The notes under the pieces were generated by a model that ran no database searches, was not told the origin of the DNA, and saw only the letters and a program-made list of their open reading frames with translations. From an uncultured Mediterraneibacter sp. (lineage in GTDB: Bacteria > Bacillota > Clostridia > Lachnospirales > Lachnospiraceae), in NCBI GenBank assembly GCA_944381935.1, contig CALWMN010000008.1:1-64000 (forward strand): a DNA stretch of 64,000 nt, written 5' to 3'. The stretch's first letter is position 1, and the number at the start of each line of letters is the position of its first letter. Position numbers and translations under genes: made by a program. This document shows, piece by piece, positions 14,650 through 24,797 of the stretch.

Positions 14650-16020
14650 CTACCTGTCATCTAATTTTACATAATCACGATACGGTGCGAGCGGCTTATA
14701 TGCCGGACGTATAATCTTGTCTACGTTTTCAAGCTCTTCCAGCCTGTGCGCGCTCCAACCGACAATACGCGCCGCGGCAAAGATAGGTGTGTACAGTGAC
14801 GGCGGAAGATCCAGCATGCTATATACAAGTCCGCTGTAGAAATCTACATTCGCATTTACTCCTTTGTACATCCTTCTCTTCTTTCCTATGATCTCCGGCG
14901 CCATATGCTCTACCTTCTCATAGAGTGCATACTCAGCCTCATGTCCCTTCTCTGTCGCAAGCTGCTTGACAAACTTCTTGAAAATATCCGCACGCGGGTC
15001 GGAAACCGAGTACACCGCATGTCCCATTCCGTAGATCAGTCCCTTCTTGTCGAATGCCTTTTTGTCAAGAAGCGCTTCCAGGTATGCCCTGATCTGATCA
15101 TCGTCGCTCCAGTCTGTCACATTCTTCTTCATGTCTTCAAACATCTGCGTAACTTTTATATTCGCCCCGCCATGCTTCGGTCCCTTAAGAGATGCCATCG
15201 CTGCCGCTATTGTAGAATATGTATCCGTACCTGACGAAGTAACCACATGGGTCGTAAATGTTGAGTTGTTACCGCCGCCGTGATCCATATGGAGCACCAG
15301 AGCCATATCCAGTATCTCTGCTTCCAGCTCCGTATACTGACGGTCCTCCCTGAGCATCATCAGAATGTTTTCCGCTGTGGAAAGCTCCGGCTTCGGCGCA
15401 TAAATATAAAGGTCCTCACCTCTGCGGTAGTTATACGCGTGATAACCATAGACCATGAGCATCGGGAACTGCCCGATCAGGTTCAGACACTGGCGCAGCA
15501 CATTCGGGATCGAGGTGTCGTCCGCTTTCTCATCATAGGAGTAAAGCTGAAGAATACTTCTCGTAATGCTGTTCATCATGTCGCGGCTTGGTGCTTTCAT
15601 GATGACGTCCCGTGTAAAATTGGGCGGGAGCATACGTCTCTCTGCAATCATGTCCTGGAAGTCTTTCAGTTCTTTTTTTGTGGGAAGTTCTCCGAAGAGC
15701 AGCAGATATGCCGTTTCCTCAAAACCAGGATGCTTTGCATCTAAAAATCCTTTGACCAGATCCTTGATATTATATCCCCGATAGTAAAGATTTCCTTCAC
15801 AGGGAACAGATATGCCATCAACAATTTTAGAAGCGCAGACGTCAGAAATATTCGTCAGTCCGGCAAGAACACCTTTTCCATTCAGATCACGAAGTCCCCG
15901 TTTTACTTCGTACTTCGTGTACAGTTCCTTGTCAATCGCGTTGTTGGTTTCACATTTGAGAGCTAATTCTTCAATCTGTGGAGTAATATCGAAAAAAATG
16001 CTATCAATATCTTTTGCCAT
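14650..16020 (-). CDS. citrate synthase
   Basis: A 456-residue enzyme condensing acetyl-CoA and oxaloacetate. Family motifs include DHGGGNNSTFTTHV (first catalytic His region), GPKHGGAN, GLIYGMGHAVYSVSDPRA (second His) and ARIVGWSAHRLEE (Arg for substrate binding), and an Asp in NVDFYSGL. The start at 16020 follows AAGGAGGAGATGTAC. The length suits the citrate synthase group of anaerobic Clostridia. With aconitase 4.8 kb away it supports a partial oxidative TCA branch toward 2-oxoglutarate and glutamate; an isocitrate dehydrogenase is not in the window. Confidence 0.95.
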   Translation of the reverse strand: MAKDIDSIFFDITPQIEELALKCETNNAIDKELYTKYEVKRGLRDLNGKGVLAGLTNISDVCASKIVDGISVPCEGNLYYRGYNIKDLVKGFLDAKHPGFEETAYLLLFGELPTKKELKDFQDMIAERRMLPPNFTRDVIMKAPSRDMMNSITRSILQLYSYDEKADDTSIPNVLRQCLNLIGQFPMLMVYGYHAYNYRRGEDLYIYAPKPELSTAENILMMLREDRQYTELEAEILDMALVLHMDHGGGNNSTFTTHVVTSSGTDTYSTIAAAMASLKGPKHGGANIKVTQMFEDMKKNVTDWSDDDQIRAYLEALLDKKAFDKKGLIYGMGHAVYSVSDPRADIFKKFVKQLATEKGHEAEYALYEKVEHMAPEIIGKKRRMYKGVNANVDFYSGLVYSMLDLPPSLYTPIFAAARIVGWSAHRLEELENVDKIIRPAYKPLAPYRDYVKLDDR

Positions 16021-16140
16021 GTACATCTCCTCCTTCTCTCTTATTCACTTTTTCTGTATGACCTTTTTATTATACTAAAAATGTGTAATTTATACAATTA
16101 ACTGTCTATTAAAAATTTATGAACTGGTATATGATAATTC

Positions 16141-17040
16141 TCATTCTTTTCTTGAGTTTTTCCTCTTTTTCTTTATTTCACTTAAATAGTCTGTTAATTC
16201 AGCAAATTCTACCAACGAGAGCGTCTCCCCTCTTACCGCAGGGCCCTTCCCCAGCTTGGCAATTGCCTCTTCCGTCTCCTCCTTTGTAAAGTCAAGCTCT
16301 GCGGAATTTTTCAGGCCATTCGCCAGTGTTTTCCGCCTTTGGTTAAACGACGCCCGGATGACCTGAAACAACAGCTTTTCATCTGCCGTCTCAACCGGGG
16401 GAGTCTCATATCTCTCAAGGCGGATCACTGCCGATCCCACTTTCGGGCGCGGCATAAAGCAGTTCGGAGGGACGTTTGCCACAAGATAAGGCCTGGCATA
16501 GTACTGGACCGCCAGGGACAGCGCGCCGTAATCCTTGGAACCCGGACCGGTCTGGATCCTGTCTGCCACTTCCTTCTGTACCATGACTGTAATACTGCTA
16601 AGAGGGACATTCTGCTCAAAAAGCGCCATAATGATCGGCGTCGTGATGTAATACGGCAGATTCGCCACTACCTTGATCGGTCTTCCCTGGTCCTCTTCCT
16701 CTGCCAGCTTCGCGATATCCACCTTCAGCACATCGTCGTTGATGACACGCACATTGTCATATCCCTCCAGCGTATCCTCAAGGATCGGGATCAGCCCACG
16801 GTCGATCTCTACTGCCACAACTCTGCGTGCGGCACATGCCAGGTGCTGTGTCATTGTCCCGATTCCCGGACCAATCTCAAGGACTAGGTCCTCCTTCCCG
16901 ATCTGGGCCGACCGGATGATCTTATCCAGGACATGCGTATCGATCAGAAAGTTCTGCCCGAACTTCTTCTGGAAAACAAAATTATATTTCTGAAGCACCG
17001 CGATCGTATTCTGCGGATTTCCCAATGTCGGTTCTCTCAT
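16141..17040 (-). CDS. ksgA: 16S rRNA (adenine1518-N6/adenine1519-N6)-dimethyltransferase
   Basis: A 299-residue SAM-dependent methyltransferase that dimethylates two adjacent adenines near the 3' end of 16S rRNA. Motifs: KKFGQNFLID at the N-terminus, LEIGPGIGTMTQHLA for SAM binding, and NLPYYITTPI for catalysis. The C-terminal helical domain is complete. It starts 9 nt after the tatD gene, a common pairing in Firmicutes. Confidence 0.97.
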   Translation of the reverse strand: MREPTLGNPQNTIAVLQKYNFVFQKKFGQNFLIDTHVLDKIIRSAQIGKEDLVLEIGPGIGTMTQHLACAARRVVAVEIDRGLIPILEDTLEGYDNVRVINDDVLKVDIAKLAEEEDQGRPIKVVANLPYYITTPIIMALFEQNVPLSSITVMVQKEVADRIQTGPGSKDYGALSLAVQYYARPYLVANVPPNCFMPRPKVGSAVIRLERYETPPVETADEKLLFQVIRASFNQRRKTLANGLKNSAELDFTKEETEEAIAKLGKGPAVRGETLSLVEFAELTDYLSEIKKKRKNSRKE

Positions 17041-17049
17041 TTTTCCTCC

Positions 17050-17832
17050 TTAAATCGGTCCGGCACTCCTTCCCATGCCGTACAGCCTCCTTGCGTTTTC
17101 CTCCGTCTTCTCTATGACCTCTTCTAAAGCCATTCCCTTGATCTCAGCGACAGCCTGCGCTATATACGGCAGGTTCAGGGAGGAATTTCTTTTTCCCCGG
17201 AACGGCACAGGTGCAAGGTACGGGCAGTCCGTCTCCAGTACGATGTTCTCAATCGGCGTCACCTCCACTGTCTGTTTGAGCTTTATGGCGTTTTTAAATG
17301 TGACGACGCCTCCGACCCCGATAAAAAATCCCATCTTCACGTAATCTGCTGCCATCTCGGCAGAATAGGAATAGCAGTGGATGACTGCCCGCATCCCGCC
17401 GGCGTGCCTTTTCATGATCTCCATCGTATCCGCCGCCGCTTCCCGGCTGTGTATGATAACCGGCATCTCCTTCTCTGCCGCAAGCTCAAGCTGCCTGACG
17501 AACCATTCCTTCTGGATATCATGCCCCTCTTTATCCCAGTAATAGTCCAGCCCGATCTCTCCGACTGCCACGATCTTCTCTCTTTCCAGCAGTTCTCCCA
17601 TTCTTTGGAAACTGTCCTCATCCAGCTCTCCCACCTCATCAGGGTGTACGCCGACAGCTCCGTACAGGAACGGATACTTCTCCGTTAACATGAGGATCTT
17701 ATCCCAGGAGCCGACTGTGGAAGCGGCGTTGACAATCGTCCCCACTCCGCCTGCTTCCATCGAGGCAAGGAGCTCATTCCGGTCTGTATCAAACTGTTCG
17801 TCATCATAATGCGCATGTGTATCAAATATCAT
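17050..17832 (-). CDS. tatD: TatD family metal-dependent DNase
   Basis: A 260-residue TIM-barrel hydrolase. Metal ligands are seen in FDTHAHYDD (His-x-His), GEIGLDYYW (Glu), IIHSREA (His), HCYSYS (His) and LETDCPYL (Asp). Members act as 3'-5' exonucleases on DNA. AAGGAAACGGAAAC precedes the ATG. It heads a unit with ksgA. Confidence 0.95.
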   Translation of the reverse strand: MIFDTHAHYDDEQFDTDRNELLASMEAGGVGTIVNAASTVGSWDKILMLTEKYPFLYGAVGVHPDEVGELDEDSFQRMGELLEREKIVAVGEIGLDYYWDKEGHDIQKEWFVRQLELAAEKEMPVIIHSREAAADTMEIMKRHAGGMRAVIHCYSYSAEMAADYVKMGFFIGVGGVVTFKNAIKLKQTVEVTPIENIVLETDCPYLAPVPFRGKRNSSLNLPYIAQAVAEIKGMALEEVIEKTEENARRLYGMGRSAGPI

Positions 17833-17981
17833 GTTTCCGTTTCCTTCTTACGATCTAAAATGGAAAAAGAGCCGTATCCGCGCCCTTTTCCTGAACTTTG
17901 CTTTTTTATTGTATCCTGCTTTCCCATGAATTTCAATGTTTTTCCGCCTTTTCCTTTTGCCAGGCGGCACAGACATAAGCT

Positions 17982-19988
17982 CTACAGTACGATATCCTCT
18001 ACTTTTTCAAATCCATCCAGCGTATAGGATTCTATCGTATTCTGCGTCGCCAGGTAGAAGCAGTCCCCCACATACAGTCCCCTCGCATTTCCATACGGAA
18101 TCTCTTTTACAAATTCCTCCCGGAATCCTTCTTCGGCGTCGTAGGAGAAAATATAATATTTCTGCCCGTCCCCATATGCCGTAAATCCAAAGAGATTCTT
18201 TTCCGTATCCACAAATACCGACTTGTAATTGTACACATCTGTGCCATACATATTCTCAATCACATATTTCTGCGCCTCCTGCACCTCTCCCGGCTCCGAG
18301 ATGTCAAACATGGAAAGCTTAACCCCATCGGTTACAGTGCCCGTCTTATCCACGTCCATCCCGATACCCAGAAGAAGCCCCTCTCCGTACGGATGCAGAT
18401 ATTCTGAAAATCCAGGGATCTTAAGCTCCCCTAGGATCTGCGGATTTCCGGGATCCGAAAGATCCACAGAGAACAGCGGGTCTACCTGTCTGTACGTCAC
18501 GAAATATCCGGTATTTCCCATAAACCTGGCAGAATACACGCTCTCATCTTCCGCAAGATCATGGATCTCCCCAACCACCTCCAGGTCTCCATCCAGAACA
18601 TAAAGCGAATTGGTATCCTTCCTGTCATCCTCAAAAAGCGGTACGAATCCTATCCCGCCGTTTGCCGTACCTGAGACCGTCGTCACCAGGCGGAGGTTTC
18701 CCCCGTACTCATCAATGCTGAACGAATCATTTAGGGTTCCGTCCACCTTCGTCTGTGAGATTCCTTCCAGCCTGCCGTCTTTGTATGCGATCTTCCTTAT
18801 GGATGTTTGGGTGACGTCCGAACCGTTTTCCCCATAAAGGGATTCCGTGATATAGATGTTCTCCGCGCTGACATAGCACATCTCGCTGCTCCCGAACACT
18901 GCCTTGCTGTCCGTCTCCTCACCGGGAGAGTTCATCTCAAAAGCCGTGATCACCGTATACTGGCTCCCCATTTTCATCTGAGGCATATAGATATCCTCTG
19001 CCGCCATGACTTCCCCCCGGACCTCCGGGACATACAGGGCCGTGTCTCCTCTCGCCGCTCCGCTGACCGTGTAAAATGTGCTGAACAGGTAGACATGCCC
19101 TTCTCTTACCCGCATCGTGTCATAATACCCGCTCTGTGAGATGCTGCCCAGCAGCTTTGGTTCCCCGGCACTGCTCACATCATACACATCTGCACAGGTA
19201 TACTCCCTGTAGGCATCCCCATATCCTGGTGTTCCATCGCCGTAACCAGCTTTCAGGTAGATGACAATCAGCTTTCCGTTCTCCACATACAGCTCTGTGG
19301 GCCAGCAGTCTGCCTGCATCCCGATCTCTGACATTTTTTCCATTTCCCCGTCATCCAGTGAGACGATCTCCACCGTCTGTTCCCTGACAAGGTAGAGGTT
19401 CTTTCCGTCCGTCTTGATAATATCTGCTTCTGTAACCCCGTCCGCTCTCACATTCGTATCCGAATAGGACGCTGAAGCTCCTGTATCGCTTCTTGCTCCG
19501 GACGAAGCCGAACTGCCGGACGCCTCATCTGCCGCTGATTCCGCGATTTCACCGTCCGCAGAGTTTCCCCCGTTCAAGATACCGTTCCGGTAATTCTCTC
19601 CTGCCTCGATATAATCATAGATTTCATCGTAATCCCGGGCAGATGCAATCCGAGGCGAAGTCTCCGAGCTTTCTGGCGTCGCAGCATCAGAAGCTGTACT
19701 CTGCATATCCGAGCCGGGACCTGTGCCCGGCATCGCACCGCTTTCCCTCATAAGAACATAGCCTGCCGGGATTCCCACAGCCAGGCACAGGCATGCCGCA
19801 GCCGCTCCTGCAAGATAGCGGCGAAGCTTCCCTTTGCGCTCCTTTTTCCTCTTTTCCAGCAGCCGCTCCACAGACTTTGGCTGCAGAGTCTCAGGTATCG
19901 GAGTGTCCTCTGTCAAAGAACGCAGATGTTTCTCCAGTTCCTTCTCTTCTTGCTCTGTCAATGTATGTTCACGCTCTTCCATTTCCAT
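17982..19988 (-). CDS. membrane-anchored beta-propeller protein, probable anti-sigma partner
   Basis: A 668-residue protein. The first 55 residues are charged and cytoplasmic, a single helix follows (near residues 57-80, AGAAAACLCLAVGIPAGYVL), then a Ser/Ala-rich linker of about 100 residues, then an exported domain of about 490 residues with the repeated blade pattern of the beta-propeller family PF09826 (for example SLDDGEMEKMSEIG, VDLSDPGNPQILGELKIPG). It starts 28 nt after the stop of an ECF sigma gene. The topology, cytoplasmic tail plus external sensor, fits a transmembrane anti-sigma factor, though no classical zinc anti-sigma motif is visible. Confidence 0.8.
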   Translation of the reverse strand: MEMEEREHTLTEQEEKELEKHLRSLTEDTPIPETLQPKSVERLLEKRKKERKGKLRRYLAGAAAACLCLAVGIPAGYVLMRESGAMPGTGPGSDMQSTASDAATPESSETSPRIASARDYDEIYDYIEAGENYRNGILNGGNSADGEIAESAADEASGSSASSGARSDTGASASYSDTNVRADGVTEADIIKTDGKNLYLVREQTVEIVSLDDGEMEKMSEIGMQADCWPTELYVENGKLIVIYLKAGYGDGTPGYGDAYREYTCADVYDVSSAGEPKLLGSISQSGYYDTMRVREGHVYLFSTFYTVSGAARGDTALYVPEVRGEVMAAEDIYMPQMKMGSQYTVITAFEMNSPGEETDSKAVFGSSEMCYVSAENIYITESLYGENGSDVTQTSIRKIAYKDGRLEGISQTKVDGTLNDSFSIDEYGGNLRLVTTVSGTANGGIGFVPLFEDDRKDTNSLYVLDGDLEVVGEIHDLAEDESVYSARFMGNTGYFVTYRQVDPLFSVDLSDPGNPQILGELKIPGFSEYLHPYGEGLLLGIGMDVDKTGTVTDGVKLSMFDISEPGEVQEAQKYVIENMYGTDVYNYKSVFVDTEKNLFGFTAYGDGQKYYIFSYDAEEGFREEFVKEIPYGNARGLYVGDCFYLATQNTIESYTLDGFEKVEDIVL

Positions 19989-20016
19989 CCTCCTCTCCAG
20001 ACCCGCTTTCCGGTTC

Positions 20017-20577
20017 TTACGTTCTCTCTTCTATATCTCCGGTGCAAGGAGCCAGGAGCCGCCTCATCTTCTCCATCGCCCGGCTCTTTTTTGACCGGAC
20101 CGTGGCAGGCTTCGTCCCCATGATGCTCCCGATCTCATCGCTCTGGTATCCGCCGAATACAGAAAACGCAACGATCATTCTCTCGTCCTCGCCCAGTGCC
20201 CCGAACGCCTCCCTTACATCATGCTGTCCGGCATAATCCGGCTCTCTGCTACCCGTTGTCCCTGAAAACACATCTTCTTTCCTTTCTTTATCTTTCCTTG
20301 CGCGTTCTCTGAGCATCTTCCTGCACTGATTCTTCAGGATCGTAAACATCCAGCTGCGGAAAGCTTCCTCCTTTTTAAGCCGTCCTATCTTCTCCCATGC
20401 GGTGATGACAGTCTCGCTTACCGCATCTTCCGCATCCTGCGGATGCCTCGTTGTATACAGGGCAAATTTATACAGATCTTTGTAAATCCCGGCGTACAGG
20501 CTGGAAAATGCCTTCGCGTCTCCCCGCTTCGCCTGCCGGATAAGCTCCGGTCCTGAACCGTTCTCGTAGCTGTACAT
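20017..20577 (-). CDS. RNA polymerase ECF-type sigma factor
   Basis: A 186-residue sigma factor with region 2 (LYKFALYTTRHPQDAEDAVSETVITAWEKI) and region 4 (LGEDERMIVAFSVFGGYQSDEIGSIMGTKPATVRSKKSRAMEKM). The ATG at 20577 follows GAGAGGAGGGGTGCGG; an in-frame ATG at 20595 overlaps that site. It is paired with the beta-propeller membrane protein. Just upstream of it the 9-mer GATATATAT occurs twice, separated by 4 nt (20629-20650 region), which may be part of the promoter. Confidence 0.9.
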   Translation of the reverse strand: MYSYENGSGPELIRQAKRGDAKAFSSLYAGIYKDLYKFALYTTRHPQDAEDAVSETVITAWEKIGRLKKEEAFRSWMFTILKNQCRKMLRERARKDKERKEDVFSGTTGSREPDYAGQHDVREAFGALGEDERMIVAFSVFGGYQSDEIGSIMGTKPATVRSKKSRAMEKMRRLLAPCTGDIEERT

Positions 20578-20688
20578 CCGCACCCCTCCTCTCATGCTCT
20601 GTACCTGCGCTGTCCTCTTTTCATATCCGATATATATTTCTGATATATATTAGAGTCGTCAGAAGTGGAATTTGTTGCATGAAAAATG

Positions 20689-20742
20689 AAAAAGGAGAAC
20701 CTTCTGTGTTCCCGAACGGAAAATATACAGACGTTCTCCCTT
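20689..20742 (-). terminator. intrinsic terminator of the aconitase gene
   Basis: On the minus strand GGGAGAACGTCTG pairs with CAGAAGGTTCTCC across a 25-nt loop and is followed by TTTTTCATTTTTC. It lies about 60 nt after the aconitase stop. Confidence 0.75.
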
Positions 20743-20766
20743 TTCCTCCTGTTTTGCCTGGCAGCA

Positions 20767-20783
20767 CGGATTCTGTGAATCCG
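20767..20783. repeat. 17-bp palindrome, first of two identical copies
   Basis: CGGATTC-TGT-GAATCCG just downstream of the aconitase stop. The identical 17-mer occurs at 48097-48113 inside a coding region. Confidence 0.5.
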
Positions 20784-20799
20784 CCTTCCTGTATCTGAT

Positions 20800-23073
20800 T
20801 TACAGAGTTGCCTTATAGTAATTGATCAGGCATCCGTCCAGAATGATCTGCCTCTCCACATCTGTCAGGTCGCCGAGTTTCAGATTAATCTCCCTGAGCC
20901 CGTCGCCCACGACATATGCCCTGATCACATCCGATTTCTCTTCCAATGCTTTCCTTACATCCGGCACGAAGATATAGTCCCCGTTCTTAAACGGCAGCGC
21001 TTCATGGTCCGCATCGGTTAAGAACGGAAGCATCCCCCAGTTAATCAGGTTTGAGCGGTAACGCTTTGTCGCATACTCAATGGCAATATTCGCCCAGCCG
21101 CCCAGCACCTTCTGGCAGGAAGCCGCCTGCTCGCGGGCAGAGCCGTCTCCCGGTTTCACCGCAAAGATCGTGCTGCCTACGCCGATATTACCTTTGCCGA
21201 CTTCCGGATAATCTTTTTGAATCGCTGCCATGACAGGCTTCAGCTCTTCAAGCGCATCCAGCGGACATGTGCCTGCCTCGATCGCTTTCTGCGCTGCCTG
21301 TACCTCCTTTGCACGTCCTACATATGCCGGATCCTTCCTTGAGAGCGCGAACTCTGCAAGTCCCAGCGGATTCGAGCGGTAGGAAGACGTCTCACCCGAT
21401 GGGATCAGCTCGTCCGTGGTCGTGACCGGGTCATGGATTTCAGAGACAACTTTTACGATCAGATTTTCCGGAAGCGGAGACATCTCCGGCCAGTCCTTGA
21501 TGTTCGGTCCAAACTGGATCTCTACATCCGGGTCAGCCACGCCGTGGCTGTCAAACACTCTGTTCGCATAAATATTCTTATCAAAATGATATTTCTGTCC
21601 CTTATATTCCACGTCCATTGCTGTTGCCGGAGTAAGGAATCCCTTATTTGCCGCCGTCGCTGCAATGGATCTCGCGTCCATAAGCGCAACGGATGAGATC
21701 TGCCCGCTCTGCAGCTTGCTTCCCTCACGGTTCGGGAAATTCCTCGTCGTATGGCGGATAGACAGCGCATTGTTCGCTGGGGTGTCTCCCGCACCAAAAC
21801 ATGGACCGCAGAACGCTGTCTTGACAACAGTTCCCGCCTCCATCAGGTCAGCCACCGCACCGTTTTTCACAAGCTCCATATAGATCGGCATACTTGCGGG
21901 ATATACACTGAATGTAAATGCATCTGCTCCGATATTTCTTCCCTTGATGATATCTGCCGCGGCACAGATATTTTCAAATCCGCCGCCTGCACATCCTGCA
22001 ATGATCCCCTGCTCTACATAAAGCTTCCCGTCACGTATCTTATCCTGCAGGGAGTAGTCTACCGCCCCGTCCAGGCTCACAAGCGCCTTCTGCTCTACAT
22101 CGTGAAGGATATCCTCCAGGTTTTCATTTACCTCGTCAATGGTGTAGACATTGCTCGGGTGGAACGGCATCGCGATCATAGGCTTGATCTCACCCAGGTT
22201 CACATAGACGCATCCGTCATAGTATGCGGCTGGTCCCGGATTCAATTCTTTGTAGTCCCCGCTCCTGCCGTGGATCTCATAGAACTCCCGGATTGTCTCG
22301 TCTGTTGTCCAGATAGAGGACAGACAGGTCGTCTCCGTCGTCATGACGTCGATTCCGATGCGGAAGTCAGCGCTTAACTTCTTCACCCCCGGTCCGACAA
22401 ATTCCATCACCTTATTGTTTACATATCCGTTCTTAAACACGGCTCCGATAATCGCCAGTGCAACGTCCTGCGGCCCTACGCCTTTTGCCGGTTCTCCATC
22501 CAGATAGATCGCAACCACACCCGGCATCTTGATGTCATAAGTCTTGTTGAGAAGCTGTTTTACCAGCTCCGGTCCGCCTTCTCCCATCGCCATTGTTCCA
22601 AGCGCCCCATAGCGTGTATGGCTGTCAGAACCAAGGATCATCTTGCCCCCGCCTGCAAGCATCTCGCGGGCATACTGGTGGATGACAGCCTGATGAGGCG
22701 GGACATAGACTCCGCCGTACTTTTTTGCACAGGTCAGTCCGAACATGTGGTCATCCTCATTGATCGTACCGCCCACAGCACAAAGGCTGTTGTGGCAGTT
22801 GGTCAGGACATACGGCATCGGAAATTTCTTAAGTCCCGACGCCCGCGCTGTCTGGATGATCCCCACAAATGTAATGTCGTGGGAAGTCAGCTTGTCAAAA
22901 CGGATCTGCAGGTTCTTCATATCATCGGAAGTATTATGCTCCTTCAAAATGTTGTATGCCATTGTATTAGCAGCCGCTTCTTCCTTCGATACCGGAACCT
23001 CCACATTTCCTGTATCTTCTACTATCTCGGTGCCGTTTAACAGATAGACACCACCGTCATATAATTTGATCAT
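20800..23073 (-). CDS. aconitate hydratase
   Basis: A 757-residue [4Fe-4S] enzyme interconverting citrate and isocitrate. Cluster ligands are visible in IAGCAGGG and [10 protein letters not shown]. Active-site segments include [22 protein letters not shown], and the C-terminal swivel domain ends with a [13 protein letters not shown] motif of the substrate-binding loop. It is shorter than AcnA of 900 residues and belongs to the 750-residue group found in anaerobes. AAGGAGG lies upstream of the ATG. Preceding it is a 440-nt leader/intergenic region with a large palindrome. It works with citrate synthase in making isocitrate for glutamate supply. Confidence 0.93.
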   Translation of the reverse strand: MIKLYDGGVYLLNGTEIVEDTGNVEVPVSKEEAAANTMAYNILKEHNTSDDMKNLQIRFDKLTSHDITFVGIIQTARASGLKKFPMPYVLTNCHNSLCAVGGTINEDDHMFGLTCAKKYGGVYVPPHQAVIHQYAREMLAGGGKMILGSDSHTRYGALGTMAMGEGGPELVKQLLNKTYDIKMPGVVAIYLDGEPAKGVGPQDVALAIIGAVFKNGYVNNKVMEFVGPGVKKLSADFRIGIDVMTTETTCLSSIWTTDETIREFYEIHGRSGDYKELNPGPAAYYDGCVYVNLGEIKPMIAMPFHPSNVYTIDEVNENLEDILHDVEQKALVSLDGAVDYSLQDKIRDGKLYVEQGIIAGCAGGGFENICAAADIIKGRNIGADAFTFSVYPASMPIYMELVKNGAVADLMEAGTVVKTAFCGPCFGAGDTPANNALSIRHTTRNFPNREGSKLQSGQISSVALMDARSIAATAANKGFLTPATAMDVEYKGQKYHFDKNIYANRVFDSHGVADPDVEIQFGPNIKDWPEMSPLPENLIVKVVSEIHDPVTTTDELIPSGETSSYRSNPLGLAEFALSRKDPAYVGRAKEVQAAQKAIEAGTCPLDALEELKPVMAAIQKDYPEVGKGNIGVGSTIFAVKPGDGSAREQAASCQKVLGGWANIAIEYATKRYRSNLINWGMLPFLTDADHEALPFKNGDYIFVPDVRKALEEKSDVIRAYVVGDGLREINLKLGDLTDVERQIILDGCLINYYKATL

Positions 23074-23124
23074 GTAGAAACCTCCTTGATAAAATTAATA
23101 AAATATTTGCTGTTATGACCGCGG

Positions 23125-23153
23125 GTGATCACTCCGCTCTGCGGGTGTCCCGC
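23125..23153. repeat. small palindromes in aconitase upstream region
   Basis: GTGATCAC (23125-23132) is a perfect palindrome and GCGGG-TGT-CCCGC (23141-23153) a perfect short hairpin. Both lie between the aconitase start and the 59-bp palindrome and may be part of a folded 5' leader. Confidence 0.35.
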
Positions 23154-23159
23154 CCTATA

Positions 23160-23218
23160 CAGATAATAAGGAATCGTCTGCCGCAAGCCGGCTTGCGCAG
23201 AAGGTTCCTTATTATCTG
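23160..23218. repeat. 59-bp palindromic element upstream of aconitase
   Basis: CAGATAATAAGGAA (23160-23173) is exactly complementary to TTCCTTATTATCTG (23205-23218), and the interior carries the perfect 16-bp palindrome CGCAAGCCGGCTTGCG (23182-23197). No U-tract follows on either side, so it is not a plain terminator. It would fold into a long hairpin in the aconitase leader or form a cruciform in DNA. Confidence 0.7.
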
Positions 23219-23545
23219 TGCACGGCAGAACTAAAGACATTTTATCATATTTCTGCGGGGGAGTAAAATTATAATTTGAAATCGGTTGTTTTAACCGGCC
23301 AGTATTCTTTCCCCCTGACGTATCTAATTACCTTACCGAAAACCCGTGGTTTCTTTCCCATTTTCGGATTCCATATTTAAGGCAGAAATCCGCTATCCGA
23401 TAAATGACTGATGTTCCCGTAAAGTAAATTCACATGGAAGATTCGGGCGGTACCGGACTGTTTCCTTTTTACAAAAACAGTATTGCAGTACTTTTCTCTC
23501 GGATATATAATGATACAAAATGTTTATTTGGGGGATAATATTATC

Positions 23546-24751
23546 ATGAAAGATAATATGGAAAAACGCAGAGAAAGAATTGCAGATATTATAGATGTCA
23601 GAGTTGGCACTGACCTGGCAGGGCATATTTTTGATTTTTTCTACCTTTTTGTCATTATACTTAATCTCACCGTCAGTATCATGCTTACTTATGATAACCT
23701 GCGGATGCAGTATGAAAACCTGCTCTTGACGGTTGAACGGATCACAATCACCATTTTTCTTATTGATTATATTCTCAGGCTGTGGACAGCAAAATACTTC
23801 TATCCTGAAGTTAATGAGGCTCGTGCCATCAGAAAATATATTTTTTCCTTTACCGGCATCGTGGATCTACTCTCATTTTTTCCGTATTTCCTTCCATTCT
23901 TCTTTCCATCTGGAGCGGTGGCGTTTCGGATGATGAGGATCATGAGAGTGTTCCGCCTGTTTCGTATCAATGCTTATTATGACTCATTTAAACTAATCAC
24001 AGAAGTCCTTTCCAGTAAGAAGCAGCAGCTTTTCTCTTCTGTTTTCACCATCCTTATCCTAATGCTTGCAGCCAGCCTTTGTATGTACAGCCTGGAACAC
24101 GAGGCTCAGCCGGAAGTCTTTACCAACGCCTTTTCCGGCATCTGGTGGGCAGCCTCCACACTGCTTACTGTCGGTTACGGAGATATTTACCCTATTACCA
24201 CACTCGGGAAAATGTTCGGAATCTTCATCACGTTCCTTGGCGTGGGAATGGTCGCCATTCCCACCGGTATCATTTCCGCCGGTTTTGTAGATCAATATTC
24301 TCGTATCAAGCGAATGAGCGAGTACGGCCATGAGTCAGATGTGCATTTTATTAAAATCCATCTGACCGAGCGCGATTCCTGGGTCAATCGCACCATTGCA
24401 CAGATCCATCTTCCCGAACGCGTGATCGTAGCAGTGGTAAGAAGAAAAAACCGTATCCTTGTCCCCCGCGGAAATATGCTCCTGAAAGCAGACGATGTAA
24501 TGGTACTCGGAGCAGAATCCTTTGACGATAAAGAACATATCAGACTGAAGGAAATTATCCTGCAGAAAAATAATCCGTGGAACGGCCATCGCATCCGTGA
24601 TCTGGATCTCTCCCGACATTCTATCATCGTTCTCGTCAGACGCGGGGACCGCGCTATGATTCCTAACGGAAACATGATTCTGAGAGAAAAAGACATGGTA
24701 ATAATCTATACACAATCCTTTATCTCCGACAGTACCGATATTGAAATTTAA
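23546..24751 (+). CDS. voltage-gated-type potassium channel with RCK-C domains
   Basis: A 401-residue membrane protein. Six helices in a Kv arrangement: S4 carries regularly spaced Arg (RMMRIMRVFRLFRI), and the pore helix plus selectivity filter read TLLTVGYGDIYP. The cytosolic tail has two TrkA-C (RCK_C) domains, seen in the repeats HLPERVIVAVVRRKNRILVPRGNMLL and LSRHSIIVLVRRGDRAMIPNGNMIL, which bind ligands such as nucleotides to gate the pore. The ATG at 23546 follows GGGGGAT with a 10-nt spacing; earlier in-frame starts at 23483 and 23510 lack a site. Confidence 0.92.
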   Translation: MKDNMEKRRERIADIIDVRVGTDLAGHIFDFFYLFVIILNLTVSIMLTYDNLRMQYENLLLTVERITITIFLIDYILRLWTAKYFYPEVNEARAIRKYIFSFTGIVDLLSFFPYFLPFFFPSGAVAFRMMRIMRVFRLFRINAYYDSFKLITEVLSSKKQQLFSSVFTILILMLAASLCMYSLEHEAQPEVFTNAFSGIWWAASTLLTVGYGDIYPITTLGKMFGIFITFLGVGMVAIPTGIISAGFVDQYSRIKRMSEYGHESDVHFIKIHLTERDSWVNRTIAQIHLPERVIVAVVRRKNRILVPRGNMLLKADDVMVLGAESFDDKEHIRLKEIILQKNNPWNGHRIRDLDLSRHSIIVLVRRGDRAMIPNGNMILREKDMVIIYTQSFISDSTDIEI

Positions 24752-24756
24752 CTAAT

Positions 24757-24793
24757 CGGGGACGTAGTGAAATTAAATTCCACTACGTCCCCG
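24757..24793. terminator. bidirectional terminator-like hairpin
   Basis: A perfect 13-bp stem CGGGGACGTAGTG/CACTACGTCCCCG between the convergent channel and ABC exporter genes. U-tracts are poor on both sides (AATATTA, AGTTAAATT), so efficiency is uncertain. Confidence 0.6.
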
Positions 24794-24797
24794 AATA

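Noticed and set aside
23160-23218. Intrinsic terminator
   Set aside because: The stem is strong but no U-tract follows on either strand.
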